64,000 nt of DNA from Humibacillus xanthopallidus (GTDB lineage: Bacteria; Actinomycetota; Actinomycetes; Actinomycetales; Dermatophilaceae): the NCBI RefSeq assembly GCF_006716675.1, contig NZ_VFPM01000001.1, forward strand, positions 1,426,001 to 1,490,000, given 5' to 3'. A program made the position numbers and the translations under genes. This document shows positions 52,526 to 61,887 of the stretch, piece by piece; position 1 is the first letter of the stretch; every line of letters begins with the position of its first letter. A model generated the notes under the pieces. It ran no database searches. It saw only the letters and a program-made list of their open reading frames with translations, and was not told where the DNA came from.

Positions 52526-53887
52526 ATGCACAACGCACGACGCAGTCCCCACCCCTCCCGCCGAACCGTGCTCGGCGTGATCGGTGCCCTCTCGGTGGCC
52601 GGCGTGGCCGCGTGCTCGGCCCCCGGGCCGGCCTCCACGAGCGGCGCGGCCGACTCCACGCCCACGGCCGTCAGCACCTCGATCACCACGGCGCCGGTCA
52701 CCCTCAAGCTCTACGACGGCCAGGGACTCAAGGCCCTCGACGACGCCCTCATCGCGGCGTTCACGAAAAAGCACCCGAACGTCACGATCACTCCCACCTA
52801 CGACCCCGACAACGTGACGACCCAGAACCAGCCGCGCCAGCTGGCCTCGGCGACGCCGCCCGACCTCATCCGGGTCATCTCGGTGACCTCGGGCACAAAG
52901 AACAACCTCCTGACGAACCTCGACGCGTACGCCACGGCATACGGCTGGGACCAGATCCCGGCCTCGCAGCTCGCGCAGTTCCGGGCCAAGGACGGCGTGG
53001 CCGGGTCCGGCTCGCTCTTCGCCAAGGCGAGCGGCTTCACGATGACCGGCCTCTACTACAACAAGAAGCTCGCTCAGCAGGTGGGCATGACGACGCCCCC
53101 CGCCTCGGTCGACGAGCTCACCACCCTCATGGGCAAGGCCAAGGCCGCCGGCCTGACCGGCATGGTCGTGGCCAACAAGGAGGGCGGCGGCGTCTTCCCC
53201 TACCAGCTGCTCCTCAACACGGCGATGGGCCCGGACAAGGTCTCCCAGTGGGTCTTCAACGCCCAGGGCGCCACCATCAACAACGCCGAGTCCGTCGCCG
53301 CCGCCACCCAGGTCGACAGCTGGAACAAGGCCGGACTCTTCCCGCAGGCGATCAACGCCCTCGACGCGAACGCGGCCGACGCGCTCTTCGCGGCCAACAA
53401 GGGCCTCTTCTTCCCCTGGGGCAACTGGGATGCGGCAAACCTCGACAAGACCATGCCCGGCCAGGTCGGCTTCTTCCCGATGCCCCCTGCAACCCCCGGT
53501 GGCAAGGTCGCCGCGATGTCCGACGCCGCAACGGCGTTCGGCATCCCGTCCAAGTCACAGAACAAGGACGTCGCCGCCGCATTCCTCGACTTCCTCTCGA
53601 GCGACGAGGCGCGTCAGATCGCGGTCGACAACGGCTTCATGCCGACCGGCCTCGCCTCGCAGCCCGCTCCGACGATCAAGCCCGGATCGGTGCTGGCCGA
53701 CGTGACCAAGGCCTTCGCCGCCGTCTCGGCTGACAACGGGCAGGTGCCCTTCGTCCAGAACGCGACCGCAGGCATCTCGAACCAGGCGTGGACGCCCGAG
53801 AGCCAGCTGATGCTCGCCGGCAAGTCGACCCCGGAGCAGTTCGTCGCCAACGTCCAGGCCACGTACGAAGACGAGCTGAAGAGATGA
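52526..53887 (+). CDS. Carbohydrate ABC transporter substrate-binding lipoprotein
   Basis: A 453-residue extracellular binding protein of the SBP_bac_1 type. The N-terminus has twin Arg (SRRTVLGVIG) and a lipobox GVAAC (Cys30), so it is a lipoprotein that may use Tat. Family sequence includes VTLKLYDGQGLKALDDALIA, YYNKKLAQQVGMTTPPASVD and PWGNWDAANLDKTMPGQVGF. ATG 52526 follows AGGAGA. First gene of the LacI-controlled operon; the sugar, perhaps an alpha-glucoside given the GH13 enzyme downstream, is inference. Confidence 0.93.
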   Translation: MHNARRSPHPSRRTVLGVIGALSVAGVAACSAPGPASTSGAADSTPTAVSTSITTAPVTLKLYDGQGLKALDDALIAAFTKKHPNVTITPTYDPDNVTTQNQPRQLASATPPDLIRVISVTSGTKNNLLTNLDAYATAYGWDQIPASQLAQFRAKDGVAGSGSLFAKASGFTMTGLYYNKKLAQQVGMTTPPASVDELTTLMGKAKAAGLTGMVVANKEGGGVFPYQLLLNTAMGPDKVSQWVFNAQGATINNAESVAAATQVDSWNKAGLFPQAINALDANAADALFAANKGLFFPWGNWDAANLDKTMPGQVGFFPMPPATPGGKVAAMSDAATAFGIPSKSQNKDVAAAFLDFLSSDEARQIAVDNGFMPTGLASQPAPTIKPGSVLADVTKAFAAVSADNGQVPFVQNATAGISNQAWTPESQLMLAGKSTPEQFVANVQATYEDELKR

Positions 53888-54858
53888 GCACCGTCGACGG
53901 GCTCACCGCTCCGGTCGACGTCGCAGACGAGGTCTCCACCGCTTCCCGCCGCCGCCTCGCGCGGCGGCGGGGAGGGGCCGGTCGGTCCTCCCTCGGCAGC
54001 GGAGCACGCTGGGCCGGCTGGCTGTTCGCCCTCCCGGCACTCGTCATGTATGCGGTGTTCGAGCTCTACCCGATCATCACCGCGGTCCAGTACTCCTTCT
54101 TCGACTGGGACGGGGTGAGCGTCGCCACTCCGGCCGGCCTCGACAACTACACCCGGGTGTTCACCGAGCCCCAGCTGCTCGCCTCGATCATCCACGCCTT
54201 CATCCTCATCATCTTCTTCACCTTCCTGCCGGTGCTCCTCGCGCTCGTCGTGGCCTCGATCGTCCGCGAGATCAGGTCCAAGGCACTCGGCGCGACGGCG
54301 CGCACGATGATGTTCCTGCCGCAGATCATCCCGGGCGCAGCCTCGGCCATCGCCTGGACCTGGATGTACTCGCCCAACGGCGCGGTCAACCAGCTGCTCA
54401 CCGCACTCGGTCTCGAGTCCCTCACACGGGCGTGGCTCGGGGACTTCACCTGGGCCCTCCCGGCCGTCGGCATCATCGGCACCTGGCTCGCCACCGGCCT
54501 CTGCACCCTGCTCCTCATGGCCGGCATCGGCAAGATCGACGCCAGCCTCTACGAGGCGGCCAGCCTTGACGGCGCCAACCGGATCCAGCAGTTCCGGGCG
54601 ATCACCCTGCCTGGCCTGCGCCAGGAGATCGGGGTCTGCATCACCATCACGATCATCGCTGCGCTCGCGAGCTTCGACGTCGTCTTCATGTCGACCCAGG
54701 GCGGCCCCGGCTACGCGACCCAGGTGCCCGGTGTGCAGGTCTACCAGCTCGCCTTCACGGAGAACCGGATCGGCCAGTCCTCCGCCCTCGCGGTCGTGCT
54801 CAGCATCATCGTGCTCGCCGTCATCCTGCCCATCCAGCGGTTCTTCAGGGAGAAGTGA
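53884..54858 (+). CDS. Sugar ABC transporter permease (first subunit)
   Basis: A 324-residue MalF-type membrane permease with six helices after a 45-residue Arg/Ser-rich cytoplasmic start. The EAA loop, which contacts the ATPase, is YEAASLDGANRIQQFRAITL. ATGA overlap with the binding-protein gene. No ATPase gene is present in the cluster, so a shared MsiK-like ATPase elsewhere is likely, as is usual in actinobacteria. Confidence 0.93.
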   Translation: MSTVDGLTAPVDVADEVSTASRRRLARRRGGAGRSSLGSGARWAGWLFALPALVMYAVFELYPIITAVQYSFFDWDGVSVATPAGLDNYTRVFTEPQLLASIIHAFILIIFFTFLPVLLALVVASIVREIRSKALGATARTMMFLPQIIPGAASAIAWTWMYSPNGAVNQLLTALGLESLTRAWLGDFTWALPAVGIIGTWLATGLCTLLLMAGIGKIDASLYEAASLDGANRIQQFRAITLPGLRQEIGVCITITIIAALASFDVVFMSTQGGPGYATQVPGVQVYQLAFTENRIGQSSALAVVLSIIVLAVILPIQRFFREK

Positions 54859-55688
54859 TCCCGATGCTCCGAAGCCTTCGTGACACCGCACCCAAGACCA
54901 TCCTGCTCACCGCAGCGGCGTTGTTCTCGGTGTTCCCGCTGATCTCGATGTTCTCCGCCGCCCTTGCGCCGCAAGGCTCCTCACCGGCCGGCATCTCGTT
55001 CCCGACGGACCCGCAGTGGCACAACTTCGTCGATGCGTGGAACATCGCAAACATCACGACGCTCGTGAAGTCGAGCACGATCCTCGTGCTCGGCGTCGTG
55101 CCGATCGCCATGCTCATCTCGTCCATGGCGGCCTACGCGATCGCCCAGCTGCGCATCCCGCTCGGCAACGTCTTCTTCCTGCTGCTGCTCCTCGGGCTGA
55201 CGCTGCCCTACGAGATCGTCGTCGTGCCGCTCTACTACCAGATGCAGCAGATGGGCCTGCTCAACACCCAGCTCGGGCTCATCCTGCCCCTCATCGGCCT
55301 CAACATGCCCTTCGCCGTCTTCTGGATGAGGACGCACTTCCAGTCGGTGCCCATGGAGATCTCCGAGTCGTCGTGGGTCGACGGCGCGGGCCCGTGGAAG
55401 GCGTTCCGGCACATCCAGCTGCCGCTGGCCGTGCCGGCGCTCGCCTCGCTCGGCGTGCTGATGTTCCTCAGCACGTGGAACCAGTTCCTGCTCGCCATCG
55501 TGCTCATCGACGACCCCAACAAGCGCACCATGGCCGGCGCCCTCCAGGGCTTCATCGGCGCCCACTCGACCGATGTCGTGCTCCTCAACGCCGGAGCGCT
55601 GCTCATCATGGCTCCGACGATCCTGATCTTCCTGATCTTCCAGAAGTACTTCATCCAGGCGATGCTCGCCGGCGCCGTCAAGGGCTGA
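54855..55688 (+). CDS. Sugar ABC transporter permease (second subunit)
   Basis: A 277-residue MalG-type permease. The EAA loop appears as ISESSWVDGAGPWKAFRHIQ. Six hydrophobic segments include TILLTAAALFSVFPLISMFS. It starts with GTG in GTGA overlap with the first permease; an ATG lies three codons later. It needs an ATPase from elsewhere. Confidence 0.93.
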   Translation: MIPMLRSLRDTAPKTILLTAAALFSVFPLISMFSAALAPQGSSPAGISFPTDPQWHNFVDAWNIANITTLVKSSTILVLGVVPIAMLISSMAAYAIAQLRIPLGNVFFLLLLLGLTLPYEIVVVPLYYQMQQMGLLNTQLGLILPLIGLNMPFAVFWMRTHFQSVPMEISESSWVDGAGPWKAFRHIQLPLAVPALASLGVLMFLSTWNQFLLAIVLIDDPNKRTMAGALQGFIGAHSTDVVLLNAGALLIMAPTILIFLIFQKYFIQAMLAGAVKG

Positions 55689-55702
55689 ACCGGCCCGGGT
55701 CC

Positions 55703-55750
55703 GCGGCTGTCGACCGGCCACACACGCGCCTCGCGCCGGTCGACAGCCGC
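55703..55750. terminator. Hairpin between the permease and glucosidase genes
   Basis: Perfect 15-bp arms GCGGCTGTCGACCGG (55703-55717) and complement (55736-55750), 18-nt loop, no T-run. In the middle of the operon it may attenuate expression of the last gene or protect the upstream mRNA. Confidence 0.7.
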
Positions 55751-55820
55751 ACCCTGACCCGCCACCCCACGCACACCTTCCGGACGAGCCGGCCCACCGG
55801 GCCGAGAAGCGGACCCCGCC

Positions 55821-57473
55821 ATGACAACCCTCCTGCCCGACGAGCACCGCGTCACCTCGACCACCGACGACTGGTGGCGCACGGCCGTCATCTACCAGAT
55901 CTACCCGCGCAGCTTCGCCGACAGCGACGCCGACGGCATCGGCGACCTGGGAGGCATCCGCAGCCGGCTGCCCTACCTCGCGGCGCTCGGCGTCGACGCC
56001 GTGTGGCTGAGCCCGTTCTATCCCTCGCCCCTCGCCGACGGGGGCTACGACATCACGGACCACCGTGATGTCGACCCGCGCCTCGGCACCCTGGCGGACT
56101 TCGACGCGCTGCTCGCCGACGCCCACCGTCTCGGCCTGCGGGTCATCATCGACATCGTGCCGAACCACACGTCCGAGCAGCACCCGTGGTTCCTCGAGGC
56201 ACTGGCGTCCGCACCCGGGTCGCCGCAGCGGCAGCGCTACATCTTCCGCGACGGCGTCGGTCCCGGCGGCAGCGAGCCGCCGTCGGACTGGCGCTCGCAC
56301 TTCGGTGGATCCGCCTGGCAGCGAACCCCAGACGGTCAGTGGTACTGCCACCTCTTCGCGCGGGAGCAGCCGGACCTCAACTGGGACAACCAGCAGATCC
56401 GCGACTACTTCGTCGAGACCCTGCGCTTCTGGGCCGACCGCGGCGTCGACGGGTTCCGCATCGACGTGGCCCACTCGCTCGCCAAGGACCTCTCCCACCC
56501 GTTGCGCAGCCAGCCGAACCTCGACCGGCAGCTCCCCCTCGACGGGTCCGACCCCCTCTACGACCGGGAGGAGGTGCACGAGATCTACCGGTCGTGGCGC
56601 ACGGTCTTCGACGAGTACGACCCGCCGCGCATGGCGGTCGCCGAGACGTGGCACCCGACCTCGAGCCGGACCTACCTCTACGCTCGCCCCGACGAGCTGG
56701 GCCAGGTCTTCGACTTCTCGCTCCTCAAGGCCGAGTGGAACCCCACTCAGTTCCGCGAGGTCATCACCCGGTCCATCGAGGAGCACGCCGGCGTCGGCGG
56801 TGCCCTCACCTGGGTGCTGTCGAGCCACGACGTGCCGCGCCACGCCACGCGCTACGCCCTACCCGTCGGCACCGATCTCGACGAGTGGCTGAGCAGCAAC
56901 GGAACCCAGCTGCCGATCGACGAGGACACGGCAGCGCGCCGGGCCCGTGCCGCCACGGTGATGATGCTCGCGCTACCGGGCTCGGCCTACCTCTACCAGG
57001 GCGAGGAGCTCGGTCTGCTCGAGGTCGCCGACCTTCCCGTGGAGCAGCTGCAGGACCCCGTCTACGAGCGAACGGGGCACCTGCTCAAGGGCCGGGACGG
57101 TTGCCGCGTACCCCTTCCCTGGAGCGCGGAGGGCACCTCCTTCGGCTTCGGCGACGACGGCGCGTGGCTGCCCCAGCCGCCGTGGTTCGCCGACCGTGCC
57201 GTCTCGGTGCAGGAGGGCCGGACCGACAGTTCTCTCGAGCTGTACAGACGGGCGATCGCGCTGCGCCGACAGCTGGACTCCGGCGTGTCGTTCACGTGGG
57301 TCGAGACCGGCGACCCCCGGGTCCTCCGCTTCACGCGGGGCGGCGGATGGGAGTGCGTCGTCAACTTCTCGGCCCAGCCCGTCCCGCTCCGTGGGGAGGT
57401 GCTCCTCACGAGCGATCCCCACGCGGGCTCGGTCCTCGCCCCCGACACGGCCGCCTGGGTCCGTCCCGCCTGA
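55821..57473 (+). CDS. GH13 alpha-glucosidase/oligo-1,6-glucosidase-like enzyme
   Basis: A 550-residue cytoplasmic glycoside hydrolase acting on alpha-glucosides brought in by the adjacent ABC transporter. Catalytic nucleophile Asp215 (DGFRIDVAHS), acid/base Glu275 (VAETWH) and the third Asp337 (SSHDVPRH) are all present. It opens with the GH13 sequence WWRTAVIYQIYPRSFADSDA. No signal peptide. ATG 55821 begins the family N-terminus; no strong ribosome site is visible. Confidence 0.93.
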   Translation: MTTLLPDEHRVTSTTDDWWRTAVIYQIYPRSFADSDADGIGDLGGIRSRLPYLAALGVDAVWLSPFYPSPLADGGYDITDHRDVDPRLGTLADFDALLADAHRLGLRVIIDIVPNHTSEQHPWFLEALASAPGSPQRQRYIFRDGVGPGGSEPPSDWRSHFGGSAWQRTPDGQWYCHLFAREQPDLNWDNQQIRDYFVETLRFWADRGVDGFRIDVAHSLAKDLSHPLRSQPNLDRQLPLDGSDPLYDREEVHEIYRSWRTVFDEYDPPRMAVAETWHPTSSRTYLYARPDELGQVFDFSLLKAEWNPTQFREVITRSIEEHAGVGGALTWVLSSHDVPRHATRYALPVGTDLDEWLSSNGTQLPIDEDTAARRARAATVMMLALPGSAYLYQGEELGLLEVADLPVEQLQDPVYERTGHLLKGRDGCRVPLPWSAEGTSFGFGDDGAWLPQPPWFADRAVSVQEGRTDSSLELYRRAIALRRQLDSGVSFTWVETGDPRVLRFTRGGGWECVVNFSAQPVPLRGEVLLTSDPHAGSVLAPDTAAWVRPA

Positions 57474-57522
57474 CGCCGTCCCGCGGCCGACCTCCCTGAC
57501 GCCTCCCGGGGCCGACCCCCCG

Positions 57523-57556
57523 ACGCCGGCCGGCTGCTCCCTCAGCCGGCCGGCGT
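57523..57556. terminator. Bidirectional hairpin overlapping the SulP stop codon
   Basis: Perfect 14-bp arms ACGCCGGCCGGCTG (57523-57536) and complement (57543-57556) with a 6-nt loop. The SulP stop codon (57542-57544) lies at the loop/right-arm junction. Confidence 0.75.
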
Positions 57557-59320
57557 GGGCGGGACCGGGGGGATGGTGAGCCCCGGCGGCGGGGCACCGT
57601 GCTCGCGCTCATACCACGCGGCATACGCGACGACGGCGGTGGGCAGCGTCGGGAAGATGAGGTCGACCCCGACGGCGTGCACGACGCCGCCGGCCTCGAG
57701 CGAGGTGCGCAGGTCCTGCTTGACGCGTGCCATGGCGAAGACGACGCCCTCCTCGTCGAGGCCGCGGCGCAGCTCCTCGAGCGCGTCGATCGACGTGAGG
57801 TCGACCTCGCTGATGGCCTCGGCGTTGAGGACGAACCACTCGACCGGGCCGTCTAGGCGAGCATCCTCGACCGCGTTCCGGGCCCGGGTGAGGAAGTCGT
57901 CGGAGTTCGCGAAGAAGAGCGGCGAGTCGTAGCGGTAGACGACGAGGCCGGGCACCTGCACCGATCGCGGGTGGTCGTCGATGTCGTGCATGCCGGCGAT
58001 GCCGGGAACGTAGCCGAGCACCCCGTCGTGAGGGTGGACGATGCGGCGCAGCAGGTCGAGCACCGACAGCGCGATCGCGGCCCCGATGCCCGGCAGCACC
58101 CCGAAGAGCAGCACCGCCGCCGTCGTCGAGAGCGCGAGCACGAGCTCGCTCCTGCGGAAGGCGCCGAAGCGACGCATCTCGGCGATGTCGACGAGGCGCA
58201 GCGCCGCATAGACGACGACCGCCCCGAGGGCCGCGAGCGGAAAGGCCGCGATCACGGGACCGAGCCAGAGCAGCGTCGCGAGGACGAGGACGAGCGAGAC
58301 GAGGGAGTGCAGCTGGGTGCGGGCCCCCATCGAGTCGGCGATGACGGTGCGGCTGCCGCTCGAGCTGATGGGAAAGCCCTGCACGAGCCCGGCGCCGATG
58401 TTGGAGACCCCGAGGCCGAGGAACTCCTGGTTGCTGTCGATCTGCTCGCGGCGCCGGCCGGCAAAGGCCCGGGCCGTCAGCACGTTGTCGGAGTAGCCGA
58501 CGATGGCGATGCCCAGGGCGGCCGGCGCCAGCTGCCAGAGGTCGACGCCGGTCAAGGATGGGACGGAGATCTGCGGAAGTCCTTGGGGCACAGGGCCGAC
58601 GAGCTCGATGCCGCTCGTCTCGGCGAGACCCGTCAGCTGAACGACGATCGTCGCCCCGAGCATGCCGATGAGCGGCGCCGGCCAGGTCGGTCGCCACCGC
58701 TGGAGGGCGAGCAGCACCGCCAGCACGGAGAGCGAGAGCACGAGCGTCGGCACGTGGACGTCGCCGAGGTGCGTGACGGCATACCCCAGCTCCTGGAGGA
58801 AGGAGTCGCCCTCCACCTCGATGCCGGTGACCTTCCCGATCTGGCTGACGATCATGAGCGCCGCGATGCCGGCCATGTAGCCGACGAGCACGGGCTTGGA
58901 CAGCAGCTCCGAGAGGAAGCCGAGGCGCGAGGCCCAGCCGACGATGCACACGACCCCGACGGCGATGGCGAGCAACGCAGCGGCGTCCTCGGGGGCGACC
59001 AACCCGCCCGAGGCGGTGACGAGGGCGCCGATGCCAGCCGCCGTCATCAGGGCGGTCGTCGACTCCGGCCCGACGGAGAGCTGACGCGACGAGCCGAGGA
59101 TGGCGTAGACGAGCAGCCCCGGCCCGACGGCCCACAGCCCCGTGATGGCGGGCAACCCGGCGACCTCGGCATAGGCGAGCACCTGAGGCACGAGGTATGC
59201 CGCCACGGTCACTCCCGCGAGGACGTCACCTCTCAGCCACGCCCGGTCGTAGCGCCGCAGCACCGCGACCCCGGGGAGGTGTCGCTCCCACGCGGCCGCC
59301 TGGGGCGGCGCTTCGGCCAT
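57542..59320 (-). CDS. SulP-family anion transporter with C-terminal STAS domain
   Basis: A 592-residue membrane transporter of sulfate, bicarbonate or related anions. The SulP core (about 30-430) has the family segments VTVAAYLVPQVLAYAEVAGL and GLWAVGPGLLVYAILGSSRQ, and SVGPESTTALMTAAG. A STAS domain follows (from about 445: LVVYRYDSPLFFANSDDFL, AISEVDLTSIDALEELRRG). ATG 59320 has GGGAGG upstream. The transported anion cannot be read. Confidence 0.93.
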   Translation of the reverse strand: MAEAPPQAAAWERHLPGVAVLRRYDRAWLRGDVLAGVTVAAYLVPQVLAYAEVAGLPAITGLWAVGPGLLVYAILGSSRQLSVGPESTTALMTAAGIGALVTASGGLVAPEDAAALLAIAVGVVCIVGWASRLGFLSELLSKPVLVGYMAGIAALMIVSQIGKVTGIEVEGDSFLQELGYAVTHLGDVHVPTLVLSLSVLAVLLALQRWRPTWPAPLIGMLGATIVVQLTGLAETSGIELVGPVPQGLPQISVPSLTGVDLWQLAPAALGIAIVGYSDNVLTARAFAGRRREQIDSNQEFLGLGVSNIGAGLVQGFPISSSGSRTVIADSMGARTQLHSLVSLVLVLATLLWLGPVIAAFPLAALGAVVVYAALRLVDIAEMRRFGAFRRSELVLALSTTAAVLLFGVLPGIGAAIALSVLDLLRRIVHPHDGVLGYVPGIAGMHDIDDHPRSVQVPGLVVYRYDSPLFFANSDDFLTRARNAVEDARLDGPVEWFVLNAEAISEVDLTSIDALEELRRGLDEEGVVFAMARVKQDLRTSLEAGGVVHAVGVDLIFPTLPTAVVAYAAWYEREHGAPPPGLTIPPVPPTPAG

Positions 59321-59452
59321 CGCTGCCTCCCGTCGTCGCCGACCTGACGTCCACCGCGGTGTCGAGGGTGGCCGTGCGCACGAGTATGCCGCGTGGCCGG
59401 GTGAATGACTGCCAGATCACACCCGGACGGGTCGCGCCCCTCACCCACCCAC

Positions 59453-59469
59453 TACTACGCTGTGTAGTA
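59453..59469. promoter_or_regulatory. BlaI/CopY-like dyad upstream of the DoxX-like gene
   Basis: TACTAC-gctgt-GTAGTA, 6-bp arms. It resembles the TACTACA...TGTAGTA sites of BlaI-type repressors in actinobacteria. No such repressor gene is in the window, so the binder is a guess. Confidence 0.45.
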
Positions 59470-59516
59470 CCGACAGAGTAGCTGCCGGAACCACCCGAGT
59501 TCTGGAGTTGATCACC

Positions 59517-60095
59517 ATGACCACCCACGACAACCGCCCAGGCACCACCGCCAGCGCCGACCTGCACGACCCCGCCAAGGGCGTCGTCACCTTCCAGGAG
59601 GAGGTCGTCCGCTCGAGCATCGCCCGCAAGTTCCTCGCCGGCCTGCGCATCGTGCTCGGCTTCACCTTCTTCTGGGCCTTCATCGACAAGATGTTCGGCC
59701 TCGGCTACGCCACCCCGTCCGCCCGCGCCTGGATCAACGGCGGCACCCCCGCCCAGGGCTTCATGAAGAACGCCGAAGGCCCCTTCGGCTCCTTCTTCAA
59801 CAACATCGCCGGCACCTGGGCCGACTGGCTCTTCATGGCCGGCCTCCTCGGCATCGGCGTGGCCCTGCTCGCCGGCGCCGGCCTGAAGATCGCCGCCTGG
59901 ACCGGCGGCCTGCTGCTGGCCCTGATGTACCTGGCCGAGTTCCCCCTCGGCGCCGAGGGCATGACCAACCCGCTCACCGACAGCCACTGGATCGAGGCCC
60001 TCGGCATCGCCGTCGTGGCCACGACCCTCGCCGGAGACACCTGGGGTCTCGGCAAGTGGTGGGGCCGCCATGTCGGTAACGGCTTCCTGAGGTGA
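59517..60095 (+). CDS. DoxX-like membrane protein
   Basis: A 192-residue protein with four hydrophobic segments: LRIVLGFTFFWAFIDKMFGL (about 46-65), WADWLFMAGLLGIGVALLAG, WTGGLLLALMYLAEF and IEALGIAVVATTLAG. It resembles the DoxX/TQO-small-subunit-like group linked to redox or thiol stress. ATG 59517 follows GGAG at 59504-59507; a TTG at 59508 is an alternative start. The BlaI-like dyad upstream suggests regulation. Confidence 0.8.
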   Translation: MTTHDNRPGTTASADLHDPAKGVVTFQEEVVRSSIARKFLAGLRIVLGFTFFWAFIDKMFGLGYATPSARAWINGGTPAQGFMKNAEGPFGSFFNNIAGTWADWLFMAGLLGIGVALLAGAGLKIAAWTGGLLLALMYLAEFPLGAEGMTNPLTDSHWIEALGIAVVATTLAGDTWGLGKWWGRHVGNGFLR

Positions 60096-60189
60096 GCGGG
60101 CCGGTGGCCGAGGGACTCAGGAATCACCCTCTCGGTCACCATCGTCCCGATGCGAATCGCTCACGGCGACACAGCATCCGGACGACAGC

Positions 60190-60219
60190 AAGGCGGTCTC
60201 TCCTCCGAGGGACCGCCTT
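60190..60219. terminator. Hairpin downstream of the DoxX-like gene
   Basis: AAGGCGGTC (60190-60198) and GACCGCCTT (60211-60219), 9-bp arms with a 12-nt loop, between convergent genes. Confidence 0.7.
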
Positions 60220-60243
60220 CCTGCTGCCCCGATGCGCCCGGGC

Positions 60244-60786
60244 CTAGCCGCAGAGGGCAAAGGCGCGGGCGCAACGCCAGCCCGGGGTCGCGGTCGCGAG
60301 GGACGGCCCCTGCCAGAGCTCGACGCGGGTGACCATCTGCGTCAGCGGCAGGTGCGGCCGCACCTCGCGCTCGACCGTGCGGAGCACCGGGGCCCCGACA
60401 CCGTGGCCGACGGTGAGGTGCGGGTGGATGTCGTCATGAGCCCCGCCGTAGATCGGGTACTCCGGGAAGGCACGCTCGACGCGCCGGGTCAGGGAGACGA
60501 TGGCTGCGGCGTCGTCCGGCTCGAGGAAGAGGACCTCGTCACCGAACCACCCCGTGTCGGAGAAGGTGATCTCGAACGAGCGGGTCGTGGCGAACAGCTC
60601 GGCGAGCACCGACACGTCGCCGCCGTCGAGCAGCTCGGGCGGCTTGAAGGGATAGGCGACCGTGATGTGCGCGGGGACCCCGACGCGCGCCGCGACGTCA
60701 CAGGCGAGTCGGTGGCGGGCCACCGCGGGCTCTGCCGCGGGGACGACGAGCAGCAGGGCGGACTCCGAGGATGAGGCCGGCGTCAT
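60244..60786 (-). CDS. 2'-5' RNA ligase-like (2H) phosphoesterase
   Basis: A 180-residue 2H phosphoesterase. Both HxT motifs are present: HITVAYPFKPPELLD (about 40) and HPHLTVGHGVGAPV (about 120). Such enzymes act on RNA 2'-5' or cyclic phosphate ends; the native substrate is unknown. The start overlaps the stop of the B3/4 gene by ATGA, so the two are co-translated. Confidence 0.85.
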   Translation of the reverse strand: MTPASSSESALLLVVPAAEPAVARHRLACDVAARVGVPAHITVAYPFKPPELLDGGDVSVLAELFATTRSFEITFSDTGWFGDEVLFLEPDDAAAIVSLTRRVERAFPEYPIYGGAHDDIHPHLTVGHGVGAPVLRTVEREVRPHLPLTQMVTRVELWQGPSLATATPGWRCARAFALCG

Positions 60787-61568
60787 CTCCCGCGGCCCTC
60801 GTCGTCACGACTCGCGCCGTCGCGGGAACCGCTAACCGGCACTGTCGGGGGACCGCCGATGAGGCGTCTGGCGACCCGCACGTCGGGACCGAGACGCTGC
60901 AGGTGCCCGATGAGATCGTCGGCCGCGACAGCGAGCGCCGCGTCGGTGAGCGGGTCGAGCGCGTCGAGGATGAAGAGGGCGTCGACCGTCTCCGGAGTGA
61001 GCTGCGTGCGGCTGCCCTGACGCCAGTTCCAGCGGCGACAGGTGACGCCGACGTCGTCGCACCACACGACCTCGCCGGGCTCCGGGTGCTCGACGACCTC
61101 GAGACCGGCGGCGATGGTGTCGAACGGCTCGGCCCCGGTGGCGCGCCTCAGCGACGGCGGTCCGGCGTAGCGGCCGAGATCCTCCCCACCGACCGGGATC
61201 TGGTGGAGCACAGAGACCGCGTTGTAGATGTCGGTGAGCCGGTTGATCCGCGGCAGCCCCGTGGCGGCACGGCGAAGCAGCGCCTCGAGGCTGTTGCGGG
61301 TGCGCTGCGGCTTGGCCCCGAACGCGCGGTAGGCCTCGCGCCACGCCGCGACGTGGGGCAGCTGCTCGACGGGCATGCCGCCCCGCGCCTCGGCCGCCGC
61401 AGCCTCGGCCGCTCGGAGCAGCGCCTCGCCCGCGTCGTCGCTCGGCCCCGGCACGATGCCCTCGGCGCACACGAGGAGCACGCGGTAGTCCGGACGCAGC
61501 GCGAACACCTCGGCCGACACCTCGGCCTCGGCCAGGGGCCGGCTCAGCATGGCCTCGGGCTCAGTCAT
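60783..61568 (-). CDS. B3/B4 tRNA-binding domain protein
   Basis: A 261-residue stand-alone B3/B4 domain of the kind found in the phenylalanyl-tRNA synthetase beta subunit and in editing-like proteins. Typical parts are HVAAWREAYRAFGAKPQRTR and INRLTDIYNAVSVLHQIPVG, then GEVVWCDDVGVTCRRWNWRQ. Function is unproven; trans-editing or nucleic-acid binding is possible. ATG 61568 is 5 nt before the stop codon of the damaged cupin gene. Confidence 0.85.
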   Translation of the reverse strand: MTEPEAMLSRPLAEAEVSAEVFALRPDYRVLLVCAEGIVPGPSDDAGEALLRAAEAAAAEARGGMPVEQLPHVAAWREAYRAFGAKPQRTRNSLEALLRRAATGLPRINRLTDIYNAVSVLHQIPVGGEDLGRYAGPPSLRRATGAEPFDTIAAGLEVVEHPEPGEVVWCDDVGVTCRRWNWRQGSRTQLTPETVDALFILDALDPLTDAALAVAADDLIGHLQRLGPDVRVARRLIGGPPTVPVSGSRDGASRDDEGRGR

Positions 61569-61797
61569 GCGACACCTCCGTTCGGGCGGTCCTGCCCACA
61601 CCCGGCTCGAACACGGTCAGCGAGAACCACGCCTCCTCGGCGCCGGTGTTGGCGTAGGCGTGGGTGTGGCGGTCGCCCGGGTCAGGGTCCACTCCCAGAG
61701 CTCGACGACGTCGGGCGGCTCGGTGCCGGCGACGAGCACGCCATCGTAGTGCACTGGCACTGCAGTCCACGATGCACGTTTGAGCCACGTATGCCGT
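61561..61797 (-). pseudogene. Cupin-like protein remnant with a one-base frameshift
   Basis: In one frame from 61797 the minus strand reads LKRASWTAVPVHYDGVLVAG then PDVVELWEWTL. In the next frame it continues as PGDRHTHAYANTGAEEAWFS, then LTVFEPGVG, to a stop at 61561. The two join at a CCC run (61679-61681): one extra C would give WTLTPGDRHTHAY, a normal cupin strand. The N-terminus is also missing a clear start. It overlaps the first codons of the B3/4 gene. Confidence 0.55.
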
Positions 61798-61887
61798 CAG
61801 CTCGCCCCACGGTCGTCCGGCGCCCCGCTCCTCCCGCGCTCCGAAGCCAGGCCAACACGGGCGCCGGGCCGTGGCGCACCGCGCAGG

